Assembly: GCA_021234155.1 (NCBI GenBank)
Contig: JAJEKV010000533.1
Location: 91,700-155,699 of the forward strand
Direction of reading: 5' to 3'
Origin: Isoetes taiwanensis
Lineage: Eukaryota; Streptophyta; Lycopodiopsida; Isoetales; Isoetaceae
DNA: 64,000 bases
Below, in pieces: positions 11,915 through 22,957 of this stretch. A program made the position numbers and the translations under genes. Position 1 is the stretch's first letter, and each line of letters opens with the position of its first letter. The notes below the pieces were generated by a model. That model saw nothing but the letters and a program-made list of their open reading frames with translations. It was not told the DNA's origin and searched no databases.

Positions 11915-12850
11915 ATGCCCACATGGCATGTTTAAGCCGCCACGGCATTTTTGAGCCACCTTGGCATGTTGGAGCATAGGTGGCATGTTGGAGCCACCTT
12001 GGCATGTTTGAGCCACCTTGGCATGTCGAGCCTAGGTGGCATGTTCGTGCCTAGGTGGCATTACCTTGGCATGTTGGAGCCTAGGTGGCATCACATGCCA
12101 AGGTGGCTCAAACATGCCACATGGGCTGCAACATGCCACCCAGGCTCAATAACATGCCAATGTGGCTCAAACATGCCACCTAGGCTCAAACATGTCAAGG
12201 TGGCTCAAACATGCCATCGAGGCCCCAACATGCCAAGGTGGCTCAAACATGCCACGTGGGCTCCAACATGCCACCTAGGCTCCAACATGCCACCTAGGCC
12301 CCAACATGCCAAGGTGGCTCAAACATGCCAAGGTGGCTCCAACATGCCACGTGGGCTCCAACATGCCAAGGTGGCTAAAACATGCCACGTTGGCTCCAAC
12401 ATGCCAAGGTGGCTCAAACATGCCACGTGGGCTCCAACATGCCAAGGTGGCTCTAACATGCCACCTAGGCTCGAACATGCCAAGGTGGCTCAAATATGCT
12501 GCCACGGGCTCACCTAGGCTCCAACATGTCAAGCTGGTTCGACCCACGCGGGCTCCAGCGTGCCATCTAGGCTCCAACATGCCAAGGTGGCTCAAACATG
12601 CCACCTAGGCTCAAAATGCCAAGGTGGTTCCAACATGCCATCTAGTGGCTCAGCAAGCATGCCACCTAGGCTCAAGCACGCCACCTAGGCACTCCACGCA
12701 TGGCATGTTTGAGCACCCGGTGGCATGTTGGAGCCTAGGTGGCATGTTTCAACCACCTTAGCATGTTGGAGCCCACGTGGCAGGTTTGAGCCACCTTGGC
12801 ATGTTGGAGCCTAGGTGGCATGTTTGAGCCCGCGTGACATGGGCTAGTTT
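11915..12850. repeat. 19-bp satellite, array 2, with orientation switches
   Basis: Same 19-bp family as array 1. From about 11,915 to 12,095 units run in the reverse orientation (CCACCTTGGCATGTTTGAG), from about 12,096 to 12,700 in the array 1 orientation, and from about 12,700 to 12,840 reversed again. The array is interrupted by a MITE-like element at 12,860-13,112 and a few degenerate units follow to about 13,150. All open frames across it are satellite artefacts. Confidence 0.92.
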
Positions 12851-12859
12851 GAATAATCC

Positions 12860-13112
12860 GCCCCCCTCTCTTTGTAGTATCCGGCCTGTGCAGCGATTGA
12901 AGTAGATGTCCCCACCCCCCCCCAGAGCCTATCCGCCCCCCTTTGCCCGATTTAGTACAAGAAAAAAATACCAAAAATCTAGTACGGTTTGTCTTATCGG
13001 GCGATGAAGTTGGGGGGGGTCGGATAGGTTCAAAGGGGGGGGGCGGATTAGTTCAATGGGGGGGCGGATAATCTGATGAGCTGCTTTCGGCCGGATATTA
13101 CAAGAGAGGGGG
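12860..13112. mobile_element. MITE-like ~253 bp element with G/C homopolymer runs
   Basis: The left end reads CCCCCCTCTCTTTGTAGTAT then CCGGCC. The complement of the right end reads CCCCCTCTCTTGTAATAT then CCGGCC. The arms continue with weaker pairing through GCAGCGATTGAAG against the complement of CTGATGAGCTGC. Three long C or G runs (7-9 bases) lie inside. The 19-bp satellite is present on both sides, so the element appears inserted into the array. Target duplication is unclear and no coding content is seen. Confidence 0.55.
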
Positions 13113-13374
13113 CATGTTGAAGCCAACCCGGGTAGCATGGTGAATCCTAGGGGCACAACATTTGAATTATAAAAATAAGATATGAATTAAACCATTAAAA
13201 ATATTTCATTAATCAAGATGCATGGTGGAGATCTTGATCCCGGCCCTATTATGTTATTGGCCCTTAAAAGCGGCATTGCGATTGATGGATAGCGATCAAC
13301 GGCCAAGATGATGATCCGGGTCCTCTACCCTCATTGGCCCGCCTGAGGTTCCTTGTGTTTTTCGTTTCCCTCCC

Positions 13375-13560
13375 TTGGCCATGGCGATGGCGAGAGGTCC
13401 TAGGCTATGGCAATGCTCCCGCTTTGCGTGGCTATGGCGATGCTCCATGCATTGGCTATGGCAATGCGGAGCTCTATGCTATGGCGATGGCGGAGCTCCT
13501 TGGCTATGGCAATGTGCCTGTATCTTTCCTTTCTCTCCATTGGCTGTTTCCGATCTTTGG
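13375..13560 (+). repeat. GGCTATGGCGATG minisatellite
   Basis: Degenerate tandem copies of GGCTATGGCGATGCTCC and GGCTATGGCAATGC fill this stretch. They give an apparent 160-codon frame (13,334-13,816) full of Gly-Tyr-Gly and Ala-Met-Ala phrases. The frame has no recognisable domain and I treat it as a repeat artefact. Confidence 0.6.
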
Positions 13561-15685
13561 GTTATGGCTTGTAGCGGCAGGCGGGTGCGCTTCGCTTCTT
13601 GGGGTTATGGCTTGCGGTGACGGGGAAGGAGCCACGTTAGGTGGTAAAAACAACGGTTTTTGTGTATGGGATAAATCCACTCCACGGCTAAAAACGCCTT
13701 TTTGGGTCGCCTCCGCCGTTATTGAATCTGAGAGAGAGATCGGATTCTACACCGGCTCGATCTTTGCACAATTTTTGCCTGGCGCCATTTTTTTCAGATC
13801 AAAAGACCACGGCTGATCTATTTCTCCGGTTATTCCTGGTTTTCTCTTCATTTCAGATCAATAACAATGGAAATTGTTTTATTATCATGTCGAATTTAAG
13901 GTTTTGAAGTGGCTAAAGGCGGTTTGCATTCACAATAGTGATCGGCTGCGAAAAGAACTCTTCTTGATCGACTCATGCAAGTTCCCATCGCAATGGTATA
14001 TTTACTCATTTTCATTCCTCGATTCTTCCTTTCGTTTTTTCCCTTTGTTTTTCTTTCGGATCAAACACAAAGGGACTCATTTTCCCTTTTATTTTTTTTT
14101 CGGATCAACCCAAGCTTCTCCTCAGCATTTGCGATTCTGAGATACATCTAAAGCTTGTGCGTCTAAAGGCAAAAAGCTTGTCTATTTCAAGGCCTGAGAA
14201 GCTTGCCCGTCTAAATCCAAAAAGATGCTTGTCGTCGCCCGCCTGGCGGTTTTTCGGGTGAGCACTATTAACCCTAGAGCTAGCTAATTCAACTTTGAGA
14301 GCAAATCCTAGAACTGGAGTATGCATATGCGGATGAAGCGGGAGTCGGCTTGCTTCTCTTCCACTACCGAAGAATTTAAAGAGCTTGCAACCATACCTGA
14401 AAAATCTGAAAAAGCTGTGGTGAATGGTAATGGTGTTGCCTCTCCTGAAGCCCGAGGACATAGCATTGCAAGCTTGAACCAAGAGGTTTGATCAAAGCCG
14501 ATTAGCACAGTCAATTGTGCTACATTGTTTTTAAACTTAACCATTAATTCAATTGTTTTGGACCTTTACCATTGAATGTTTTAATCTAACGTTGAAATTT
14601 AGATTGCAATCTATTATTATGCGTGAATGAGAATCTAGATAACATTGTATATTATGCCTTATGGACTTTTTTGGGTTCGATTCCCAAAAAGGTTTTCCTT
14701 TTTTAAAATAAAAAGAGCAATATAAAGTTCATAATATATTAGCTTTTAAATTGTGGTCTATAGGAATTTTTTTTTTAATGTCTGCGACGTGTCAACATTT
14801 GATTTGTTAGAAGACATATTAAAAACAATACTTTGTTTTTCCTACGTGTGATAATAATGCTTTTTTTATTTCAAAAGTATGCCACGTGTCCATATTTGAT
14901 TAGCAAGAATAATGTTTTTTTTTTTTTTTTAAATATGCCACGTGTTAATATCTCATTAGTTAAACAACCACATTAGAAACACATATTTTTTCTACGTGTA
15001 ATAATTTTATTTTTTCGTATGTCCTTATTTTAGGAAAACTATAGCTAGATTTCAATAACACATGTAGGGTTTTGTAAATTAAAAAAAGGCCATACGTGAT
15101 TTTTTTTTAATTTTGCAAAAACAACACTTGAAACAACATGTCCACATCGCGAAAAAGAACACTTGAAAACATCAATTTTCTATTTCCTATGTGTTTTTTT
15201 TCTTTGTAGTGTTTTATTTCTACTGTTGTAATTTAGTTTTTCAGGTGTAGTAAAATTAAAACCTACACGTGCTATTTTAAAGATAAACAACGTATGGTTC
15301 CGCCAAAAAACAACAGTGAAGGAAAAAAGTACACGTTGACAAAAATTCACAAAAACCATGTCAATTTTTTCTACGCGTGGATTTTTCTGCCAAGGACCAC
15401 TGTCTCTTTGTGCAAATCCGGATAAACAGGCCACGTGGACTTTTGGGGCCATTTTGGTGTTGTTTTTGGCATAAAACAACACTTCCGTACAACTAAAAAA
15501 CAACTGTGGACCAAAAATTGGGGTCAGTGTGACACACACAAGATCCCAAGAAGGGAGATGGACAAGGCCATGAGCAACCTCCATGCTATATCATTGTATG
15601 AGGGTACATAATATTGAGAAGTTTGAAAACTTTCTCAACTAGTGGTTTGTAAAATTTATGAGGAAAACAAGTAACCCAATTCTAT
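13560..15685. other. AT-rich spacer, no recognisable gene
   Basis: No protein family or RNA gene is recognised. From about 14,790 to 15,400 the sequence is AT-rich with runs of T. ACGTG-core motifs recur (TGCGACGTGTCAAC, CTACGTGTGATAAT, GCCACGTGTCCATA, GCCACGTGTTAATA, CTACGTGTAATAAT), loosely spaced at 50-70 bp. They look like a decayed repeat more than a designed regulatory array. The stretch 15,600-15,685 borders copy 2 of the duplication. Confidence 0.5.
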
Positions 15686-15790
15686 GTGTGTCATGTGTAA
15701 TTCTATTCAAGCAATCAATTCAGAAATTTCTTTTATGGTGTGTGAGTCCCATTTTCAGTCCGAGTCCCAAAATTCAAGATTTGTCCCACT

Positions 15791-18700
15791 TTAATTAAAT
15801 ACGACTTTTGTATTATTTGCAGGAGTGTTAGAATCCTTTAATATTGACAAAGGTTTAGATGGAGGTTTAGCTACAAGATAGGTATCCCTTAACAGCTCAT
15901 CATCTCCCCATCTGATATTCCCTAAGTTTTCTTTATTTATAGTATCAACATCTTCCTCACTGTCAGAAATACCCCCTGGGATGAACTCAAACATATTGTT
16001 TATGGAGTTATCAAACAAACATTTCTTAGAACTATTTTGAAAGGGGACTTGCCTGGAAAGTTGAGCATCTTCCTCCACGTCTTGAGAATTGGAGATGATC
16101 TCGGGACTCAGGCTTTGAGGAGCTTCCTTGTTGATTTGAGAAGTCTGTCTGTCAGGTGTATCCAAAACTATATCCTTCTCTGTCATAATTTCTGTAGCTT
16201 GATCTAGAGCAGCCTGATCTTGGTCTTGTACTATAAGACTTTGTTCTGAGCTTGTGCACAATATACCTTCTTGTAGAGTAGCCATTTCCTTCTCAATATC
16301 AGTAGAAATGGTTTGGCAGCCATAATTCACAGAAGACAGATTTATTTCCAAATCAATGAGGGGTTCAAGCTGGATTAAAGTGTTTGAGGGAGAGGGTTGA
16401 GACAAAAGGTCTGCAGGTGTATTGGATGAGGGATGAACATGAAGATCAATCAACTGCTCATAATTTTCAGAATTCAACAATTAATTAGAATCATGGTTAG
16501 TATTAAGATCTGCAAGTATCTGGAAATGGTTGTAGCAGAGGACCTTGTTTTCCATTTCAGTTTGCTTTGATTTATCTATCTCCAAAACGTTCTGGTTAAT
16601 CCTTGTGTCCATGTCTCTATCTGAAGCTGAGGTTGGAATTATTGAATTCTCTGTCTTTGATGCAGAATTATCACTCTGGGAGGTTGAATTCTTCTTGTCT
16701 CTGATAACCAAGGTGGTCATATTTTTGAAGTTTGAGGTATGGCTTTGTCTAATTAATGAATCTCCCTTACTGCCTTGATTGAGATTCAAAGAATTTGACA
16801 GTCTAGAATTATTTAGGTTTTTGGCATCCTGAATAATTCTGTCTAGTGTGGAATGCAGATCCTCTGTTGATCTTGCATCCTGATCCATAGGAGCTTTGCC
16901 TTTATGATTGAAATCTATTTCTGAATAACTTTAATTCCAAAGGCATTTTTATTTGCATTTACTCCTGTTAAAGAACTTCTGTTTGATGTCGAGTCAGAAA
17001 TATGAAAGCCCTGAGCATTCTTTTGTTTATCCTTTTCAATTCTGTTCTTGTGGATTCTCCTTTGAGATCCATTCACTCTTTTCCAAGCGAAAGCATTGGT
17101 ATTGCTTGGATCTTCCAGTGTAGTTGGCCCTTGAAGAACTTGTGAACTGATATTTTTATGTGCCATATTTTCTGCTGTATTTTTTATCTTATTTGCCTCA
17201 TTTGATTCCTTTGAGGGAATTGTACTCACTGTGACATCTGCTTGCTTGATGGGAGTTGTCTTACAATTTTCATACCAAAAGTGCCTGTAATCACATGTCT
17301 GGCAATGAGGAGGCAGACCTGACCATCTTAGTGATAGGATTGATTTCTGTCCAAAAGCATCAGAGAAGGGAATGGAAGTGGGAACAGGTTTGGTAAGACC
17401 AATTTGAATGAAAGCTCGGGGAGGTCTCTCAGGGGAATATTCTGTAGAAATATATGTGCCAATGGAGTTGAATAGAATTCTGAAACAATCTTCATTCCAA
17501 TAAATTGGATTGAGCCCATGTAAAGTGGTTGATGCAATGCACAAGGACTCAAATGAAGATGTATCTAGCCTAGGATGCCATTTAAGAAAGCATATTTGAA
17601 AACTTTCAAAAGCCAGATGACCACGGTTTAGTAAGAAGTTTGTTGTTCTGGAGTTATCACATTCAATCATAATAAATGGATAGTTTAGCCAGTACGGGTT
17701 TATTTTTAATGGTGGTGTACAAAAATGCGAAATTTCAGCACGTCTTCGACACCTTACTTTTTTTGTGCAAGCTTGTTTGACGGGCTCAACGGGCATAATG
17801 AAGTCTGGCGACGACCATTATGACACTCCAGCGATTGGCATTTTGAGACTTAAAGCACGATCGAAGCACCAAGAATCGCAGATCATTAAGATCGGTGTAC
17901 TTCCAAAATTCGTCAGTGATCAACCTGGTCTGGTGAAATGAGCATTATGACGTTCAAACGATGAGCATTTTGAAATTCGAAGCAGGATTGAAGCACCAAA
18001 AAATCACAGAATGACGGCATAGCCGCACTTCCGAAAATCGTTAGTGATAAACGCAAATCCGAGGGCCATCATTTTTTGATGGGTGATGAAAATCTCTGAC
18101 GTGCTGTTGAAGTTCAACTTGAAGGGCTATCAGCACTTTATCAGCACCTTATGTCGCGACGTGCTAAATTGTACACCACTATTAAAAATAGACCCGTACA
18201 TGGCTTTGATGAGAATGCCTTTCTGAAGGTTTTGGCAGAAGGTCCAAAGTTTTTCAAGATTGATTCCACATTTATTAACCTTGACTAGAACAGCTGTGTC
18301 TATCAGAGTTGACATCTTAGCATGAACAGAAGGGAGATTTAAAGAAATACCATGGTACAAAGCTTGTTTGTTCCCTTCATCAGCTCGGGCCTCCAGTAAA
18401 GCAGCATCCAAGGCATTGTCACTATAGACATCTCTGACAGGTTTCGAAACTCCATATGGCATGTGAATTTGAGTAGAAGGATGCAGAAATGGGAGTCAAC
18501 CATAAAGATCAGAATCCTTTGACAGATTATCCCAAACAGGAACCTTCTGAGTTCTAGGATGCATGATCTGATTATCAGAGAGAAGGTTAGAGAAATCTCC
18601 AAAAATCAGACAATTTTTTGGGTTTTCTTGAAAAAGTCTTAACTGGTGAAGCAAAATCGGCCGATTTCAGAGTCTCCTAGTTGAGCAAAATCGTGGAGAA

Positions 18701-19237
18701 AAGCAAGGAATTTAGGGCTAAAATTGTCTTTAATATCCATGAAAAAGGCTCAGGAGTTTATAGCAGAGACACGTGAGAAGAATGGAAAAAGAGGAGGGAA
18801 AAATAATTCAAGAAGGTGGAAGAAAGAAACTAAAAGGGAAAGCTAAATGGATCTAAATCAATTCTATCACGAAGAGATCAAAGAAACCGTCCTCATTGTC
18901 CAAATTCTGCATCATTGTATAATTTAACTGTCAATTTTGTGTCTGTCCAGTCACAATTTACTCGAAAAATAGCAGAGGCCTCTGTGTTTTTGTTCCCAAT
19001 GAATTCTTCTAACCAAGATTGGATGATTTCAACTTCGAATTCTTCACAGCTCGGCACAAATGAGTATTCTGAATGGAAATTTTCTTCTAGGAACAGTTTT
19101 TGTGTGACCAAAGATTGCCAAAGTTGAGAAGCAGATCCTCTTAAATGGCCACAAGTTAATCTACCTCTGTCTTGGAGGATTACAAAGAAATTTGTATCCA
19201 TCTGATGGTGAATTGGCAGGAATTCATGTGGCAGCAA
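15791..19237 (-). pseudogene. Non-LTR retrotransposon ORF1-like (DUF4283 + zinc knuckle), copy 2
   Basis: Minus-strand chain of open segments, read from right to left: 19,237-18,893 (unrecognised); a region near 18,750-18,200 containing ALYHGISLNLPS and NLQKGILIKAMY; the TIR element (18,196-17,695); then one long open segment to 16,915; then 16,888-16,481 and 16,480-15,791. If the element is skipped, ...IKAMY joins WLNYPFIMIECDNS in frame. The long segment carries a DUF4283-like core and a Cys-rich motif (LPPHCQTCDYRHFWYENC, about 17,290-17,320) that fits a zinc knuckle. The last two parts are Ser/Asn/Gln-rich and acidic. The apparent Met at 17,796 lies inside the transposon and is not a real start. 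In-frame stops remain at the segment joins, so I call a pseudogene. No ORF2 is present. Confidence 0.65.
17695..18196. mobile_element. ~502 bp non-autonomous TIR element inside ORF1, copy 2
   Basis: Copy of the element at 2,011-2,513 with the same TIRs and TA/GTAC flanks (TA at 17,693-17,694 and 18,197-18,198). One base in the left TIR differs (TAATGGTGG against TAATAGTGG). Because it sits at the same codon of the host frame in both copies, it was inserted before the segment was duplicated. Confidence 0.8.
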
Positions 19238-19524
19238 CCTCGGATTGCTAGCCTCTACATGGCTAGCAAGGATTTTGGATTGAATTGGATGCTAGAGAAG
19301 CACATTTTTCAAAAAACATGCAAGAAAGGGATGCAAACTGAAAAATTCACTAGAGGACAAAAAATCCAAGAAAATAGGCACTCGAGCATTTTCCAGCCCT
19401 TAGCCTTTCTCGTGCTCAAGCTTTGCCTTGAAGCCATGCTAAAAAAGGACTCGTGGGCCGAATTCCAAAAGGTATTTGTCCAAAATACCTGTATTTGTGG
19501 AACACTTAAAAGGATCTATTTTGA

Positions 19525-19856
19525 AATGAGCTTGTTCCGATCTTTTGGGGGTGTAGGCTTCTTATTGCCAATGTAAAGTTTTCCAAAAGATCCTTTTTGT
19601 TTCTTCAAAAGTTACAATTGAGGTTATTGTATTTTGATCCTGACTGAAGACCTTGACTTACTCTGATCCTGACTGAAGACCTTGACTATTCTTGAAGTTC
19701 TGGTTTTTTATATAAATTTTGAAAAAACTTTGCCAAGCTTGCCTATATACATAACTCTATTATATTCTGATTTGCCTATATCTCTAGGCAGTCGAATTAT
19801 ATTGTATGTTTTTCCTTAATTAATGAAAAAATCATCTCGTACCTTCAAAAAAAAAA
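19525..19856 (+). other. Possible LINE 3' end with A-tract, copy 2
   Basis: Counterpart of 3,840-4,169, ending in a 10-base A-tract (19,847-19,856). It has the same internal 26-bp duplication. No coding support; offered only as a possible head-to-head LINE tail. Confidence 0.3.
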
Positions 19857-22567
19857 CCCCCTCGAAGATTCGCTTAAATTTCACCTAAGAGTCTCTTATT
19901 CTGGCGATGCTAAACATCGATGACTTTCAAGGAATAGAATCTTAGACCATAAGAATTAGATGGCGGACATCTTTAAGATCAAGACTCTTAAGTCTAAATC
20001 TAGGCCAGTAATTATGGCACGGCCAAGTAATTAGCAACACCAAAGGAACAAGAGTCAAGTTCGACATCAACCTTAAGCGGAGCAAAGTAGAGCATCGGCA
20101 CCAAATCAGGTACCTTGGCAAGTATGACCTCATAATAGGCATGGAATATTAAAGCCGGCTAAGGCAATAATTGATTATCATAAGCAAGAGATGTTTATCC
20201 CGGCACCAAAGGGCAAGTACCTTATAATTAAAGTAAGGAAGTAATTTTGTTAAGTCTGCCCTAGGATCTTAGACGATAAGAATTATACATTGTTAAGTTT
20301 GCCCTAGGTTACCTGTGTAAGCTCAAACCTTCTCAAATGATGTCATTTCAAATGGGCCATGCTGCCATTTGAGGTGGCCTTGTGACGAGGTTGAGTGGGC
20401 TCGTGATTGTGTAAATGGATTGTAGATGGTATTATTATAAAAAGCTAGATAAATGAACAATTTGCAGATGATCATTGCCAAACCATGACTGCGTAAGGTT
20501 TTATTTCAGTGGTGGGGATATTGCAAATCTCTTATTATGAAGGCCATCCAGATGTCCTTACATAATGGAAATTGCATAGCCTCCATTTAATTTAACATGG
20601 CCATTTTTCATTTGGCCTTTGTAGACCATTTTCTATACATCAGTGCATGAAAATAATGCATCACGATATTTATATTTTTAACGCATTGGTAAATGGAATT
20701 TGTGCTACTTGACCCCTATTCTAGGTATAGTATTATTTCTAGACCAACGCCAATTGCCTGTGCCAACTGAATAGCTTGCTTTGAGAATAATTGAGAAAAT
20801 CAATAACATCATCATCATGATGGAAAGTCCGTATCCAACTTATTGTACCTCTTAAGCTGCTTATCAAAGGTTAAAGGCATATTCAGCAACACAAAGTTCC
20901 AAAAATGACCATTGATCACGATATTATGCCAGAACTGTGCTTAGTCTTGAACTCTACATATACCTTTTAGCATTGAAATTATCGGGTGAGTAATCAGTAA
21001 GGATATGAACATCTGTTGTTGTACTATATCATCTAAGATTGCGTGCTTCGTATACAATCCCAATCAATAGATCTTTCACTAGCAGCATGTCAAATTTCAT
21101 CCACCAATTTGACTCTTTCTTTTAAACTTGTCAGTACCTATTAAGAACATAGTAGAAAACGAGCTTTTCAATTTATCTAGTTAATCAAGAACAAAGATAA
21201 TATTCATACTCGTACTGTCCAATAGATCAAGTGGACTAATGTGCATCATGAACAAAGGGAAAGGGATCCTTTCCATTCAAGACTTTTCCTTTAAGAGAAG
21301 TGTCTCAAAGGACAGTTGATGTTTGATTTGGTATGCCGTATGCATATAGCATAGTCTTCTACTCTGTGGTTTGGTCATGATTCTCTACTCTGTGTGCCAT
21401 GATTCATGAGAGAATAAACAATTATTCTGGGTTTTTATTAGGGCACACAAAGTTAAAGAAAAACGAATATTCCCAGGGGCCAACCAATGATGGGGAATAT
21501 TAGGGGTGGCCACATGCAATCTTTAGGGCCCTCCCCTCCATATATGAATCTGATATGAGGGGATACGAGAGAGGGGAAGATCTGCAGGAACAGCTGCGGA
21601 AGAGAAGAAAACAGATGATCAGACTAAAAGTTTGGGTGCCTCCCCTATCCGATTGGAACATTGAAAGTTGGCCTCCAACATGAACCGGAGGTCTCCACCT
21701 CCATTTTTGGACGAAACTCCTTCCATTGAAACCGGAAAACTGACATGTGGCCACCCTTATTTTCCCCTAAAGAATCGGATGTTTCAAGTTTCCAACTGAA
21801 AAGTTGTATCCTCCATATTGAAAAATATATGAGAATCTTAGAACAAATTTCCATGCACTAACTGAATGGAAAAACCTCCCATCCCAAAGTTCTTCCAACA
21901 GTGGAGCCAACTGAGATTTATAGTGGAACCCAAAGATAAAAAACAAATGTTATTTTGTATTCTGTATATCATTTTGTGGGACCTTAGTGGATTAGAGAAA
22001 TATCTGGCACGCACGTGTCGAAACATAAAGCTCCATCCAGCAAGTGGATTATGTAGTATAAAGGGCAGCAGATCTCAACGTAGAATGCACATCTCAAAAT
22101 GGAAATGGAACCCGGCGTCTTCTTATTAAAGGAGGTTTGGCTATAGTGCCCGGGTCGCCGGAGTATGAAATCCGCACTGGGGCCTCAAATTTCCTTCCTA
22201 ATCTTACTAATCCACATGGAAATAATTCTTTCTAGTTGCTACTGCACTTTGGCGCAGAATTTTGCTCCTTTTTTTTGCATAGAATAGTGTATTCTGGGGC
22301 CTGGGGAATCTGGACCATGGCCTCGTCAACCATCGAATTGGTAGCCACAAAATTGGATCGCTTCTTATTTCTGAGGCAAACGAATAGTGCCATGCATATT
22401 TTCTAAGATAAGTTCTGGCGGTTCTTCTGTAGACTGTGATCTGTGACCCTTTTTCGTGGCACAGCCATAGCTATAGCTTCGCATTTTATCCCGTCTAGAC
22501 TAGACCAGGCTATAAATGAGGCTAGCAAATAGCCGCCTTCATTCACGATTGAATAGATCCTTGATGG
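19857..22567. other. No recognisable gene (right part of copy 2)
   Basis: Matches 4,176-6,880. No family is recognised in any frame. A TATAAAT sequence near 22,511 lies about 450 bp upstream of the Replitron-like frame. The same sequence in copy 1 has unrelated DNA downstream, so a promoter role is not supported. Confidence 0.55.
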
Positions 22568-22957
22568 GATCCTTTTTCCTATTATAGCTTAGCTCAAATC
22601 CTAGCTATAGAGATGTAGAACTTCAAGCAGAAGCGTCTTCTTGACTGAGGCGTACATTCATCTAAGATCAAGAACTTTTTTACCAGGAGAAGGAAAGATT
22701 TGAAAATCGAGGGGGAAGTAGGTTTCCCAATGAATGAAACCGAGAGTTTTTTTGGTTTTTTGGGGTTGAAACTTTAAGGGCCGTTGGATTTGGTTTTTTG
22801 TGGACAATGGTCTGTTGTTGACGGCATGATTTGGGAGCAACGAAATTGCAAGTGACACTTTCCTCGTACAGAGGACGTTTGGCGTTGAGTAGGTGTTGGA
22901 TCTCAGGCCTGGCCAGATTCGGCTGGGTAGGCTCTTGCCTAGCAGGAATTCGGCCCG

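Larger units (their letters stand above)
15686..22567. repeat. Duplicated segment, copy 2
   Basis: Direct repeat of 1-6,880 with the same content. Reading frames in copy 2 are generally better preserved. The zinc-knuckle part of ORF1 is open here, and many positions that read CGG, ACG or CG in copy 1 read CAG or CTG here. It ends at 22,567, next to the Replitron-like region. Its left boundary at 15,686 is set only by the window edge in copy 1. Confidence 0.95.

Noticed and set aside
11951-12608. Long open frames on both strands (up to 188 codons)
   Set aside because: Same 19-bp satellite, array 2. Open on both strands because the unit is near-palindromic.
13334-13816. 160-codon frame with Gly-Tyr-Gly-Asn/Asp-Ala repeats
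   Set aside because: It follows a GGCTATGGCGATG minisatellite and then unrelated sequence; no domain, no splice support.
16915-17796. Methionine at 17,796 as the real start of the ORF1-like protein
   Set aside because: The first ~35 residues are translated from the inserted TIR element; the host frame continues upstream of the insertion.
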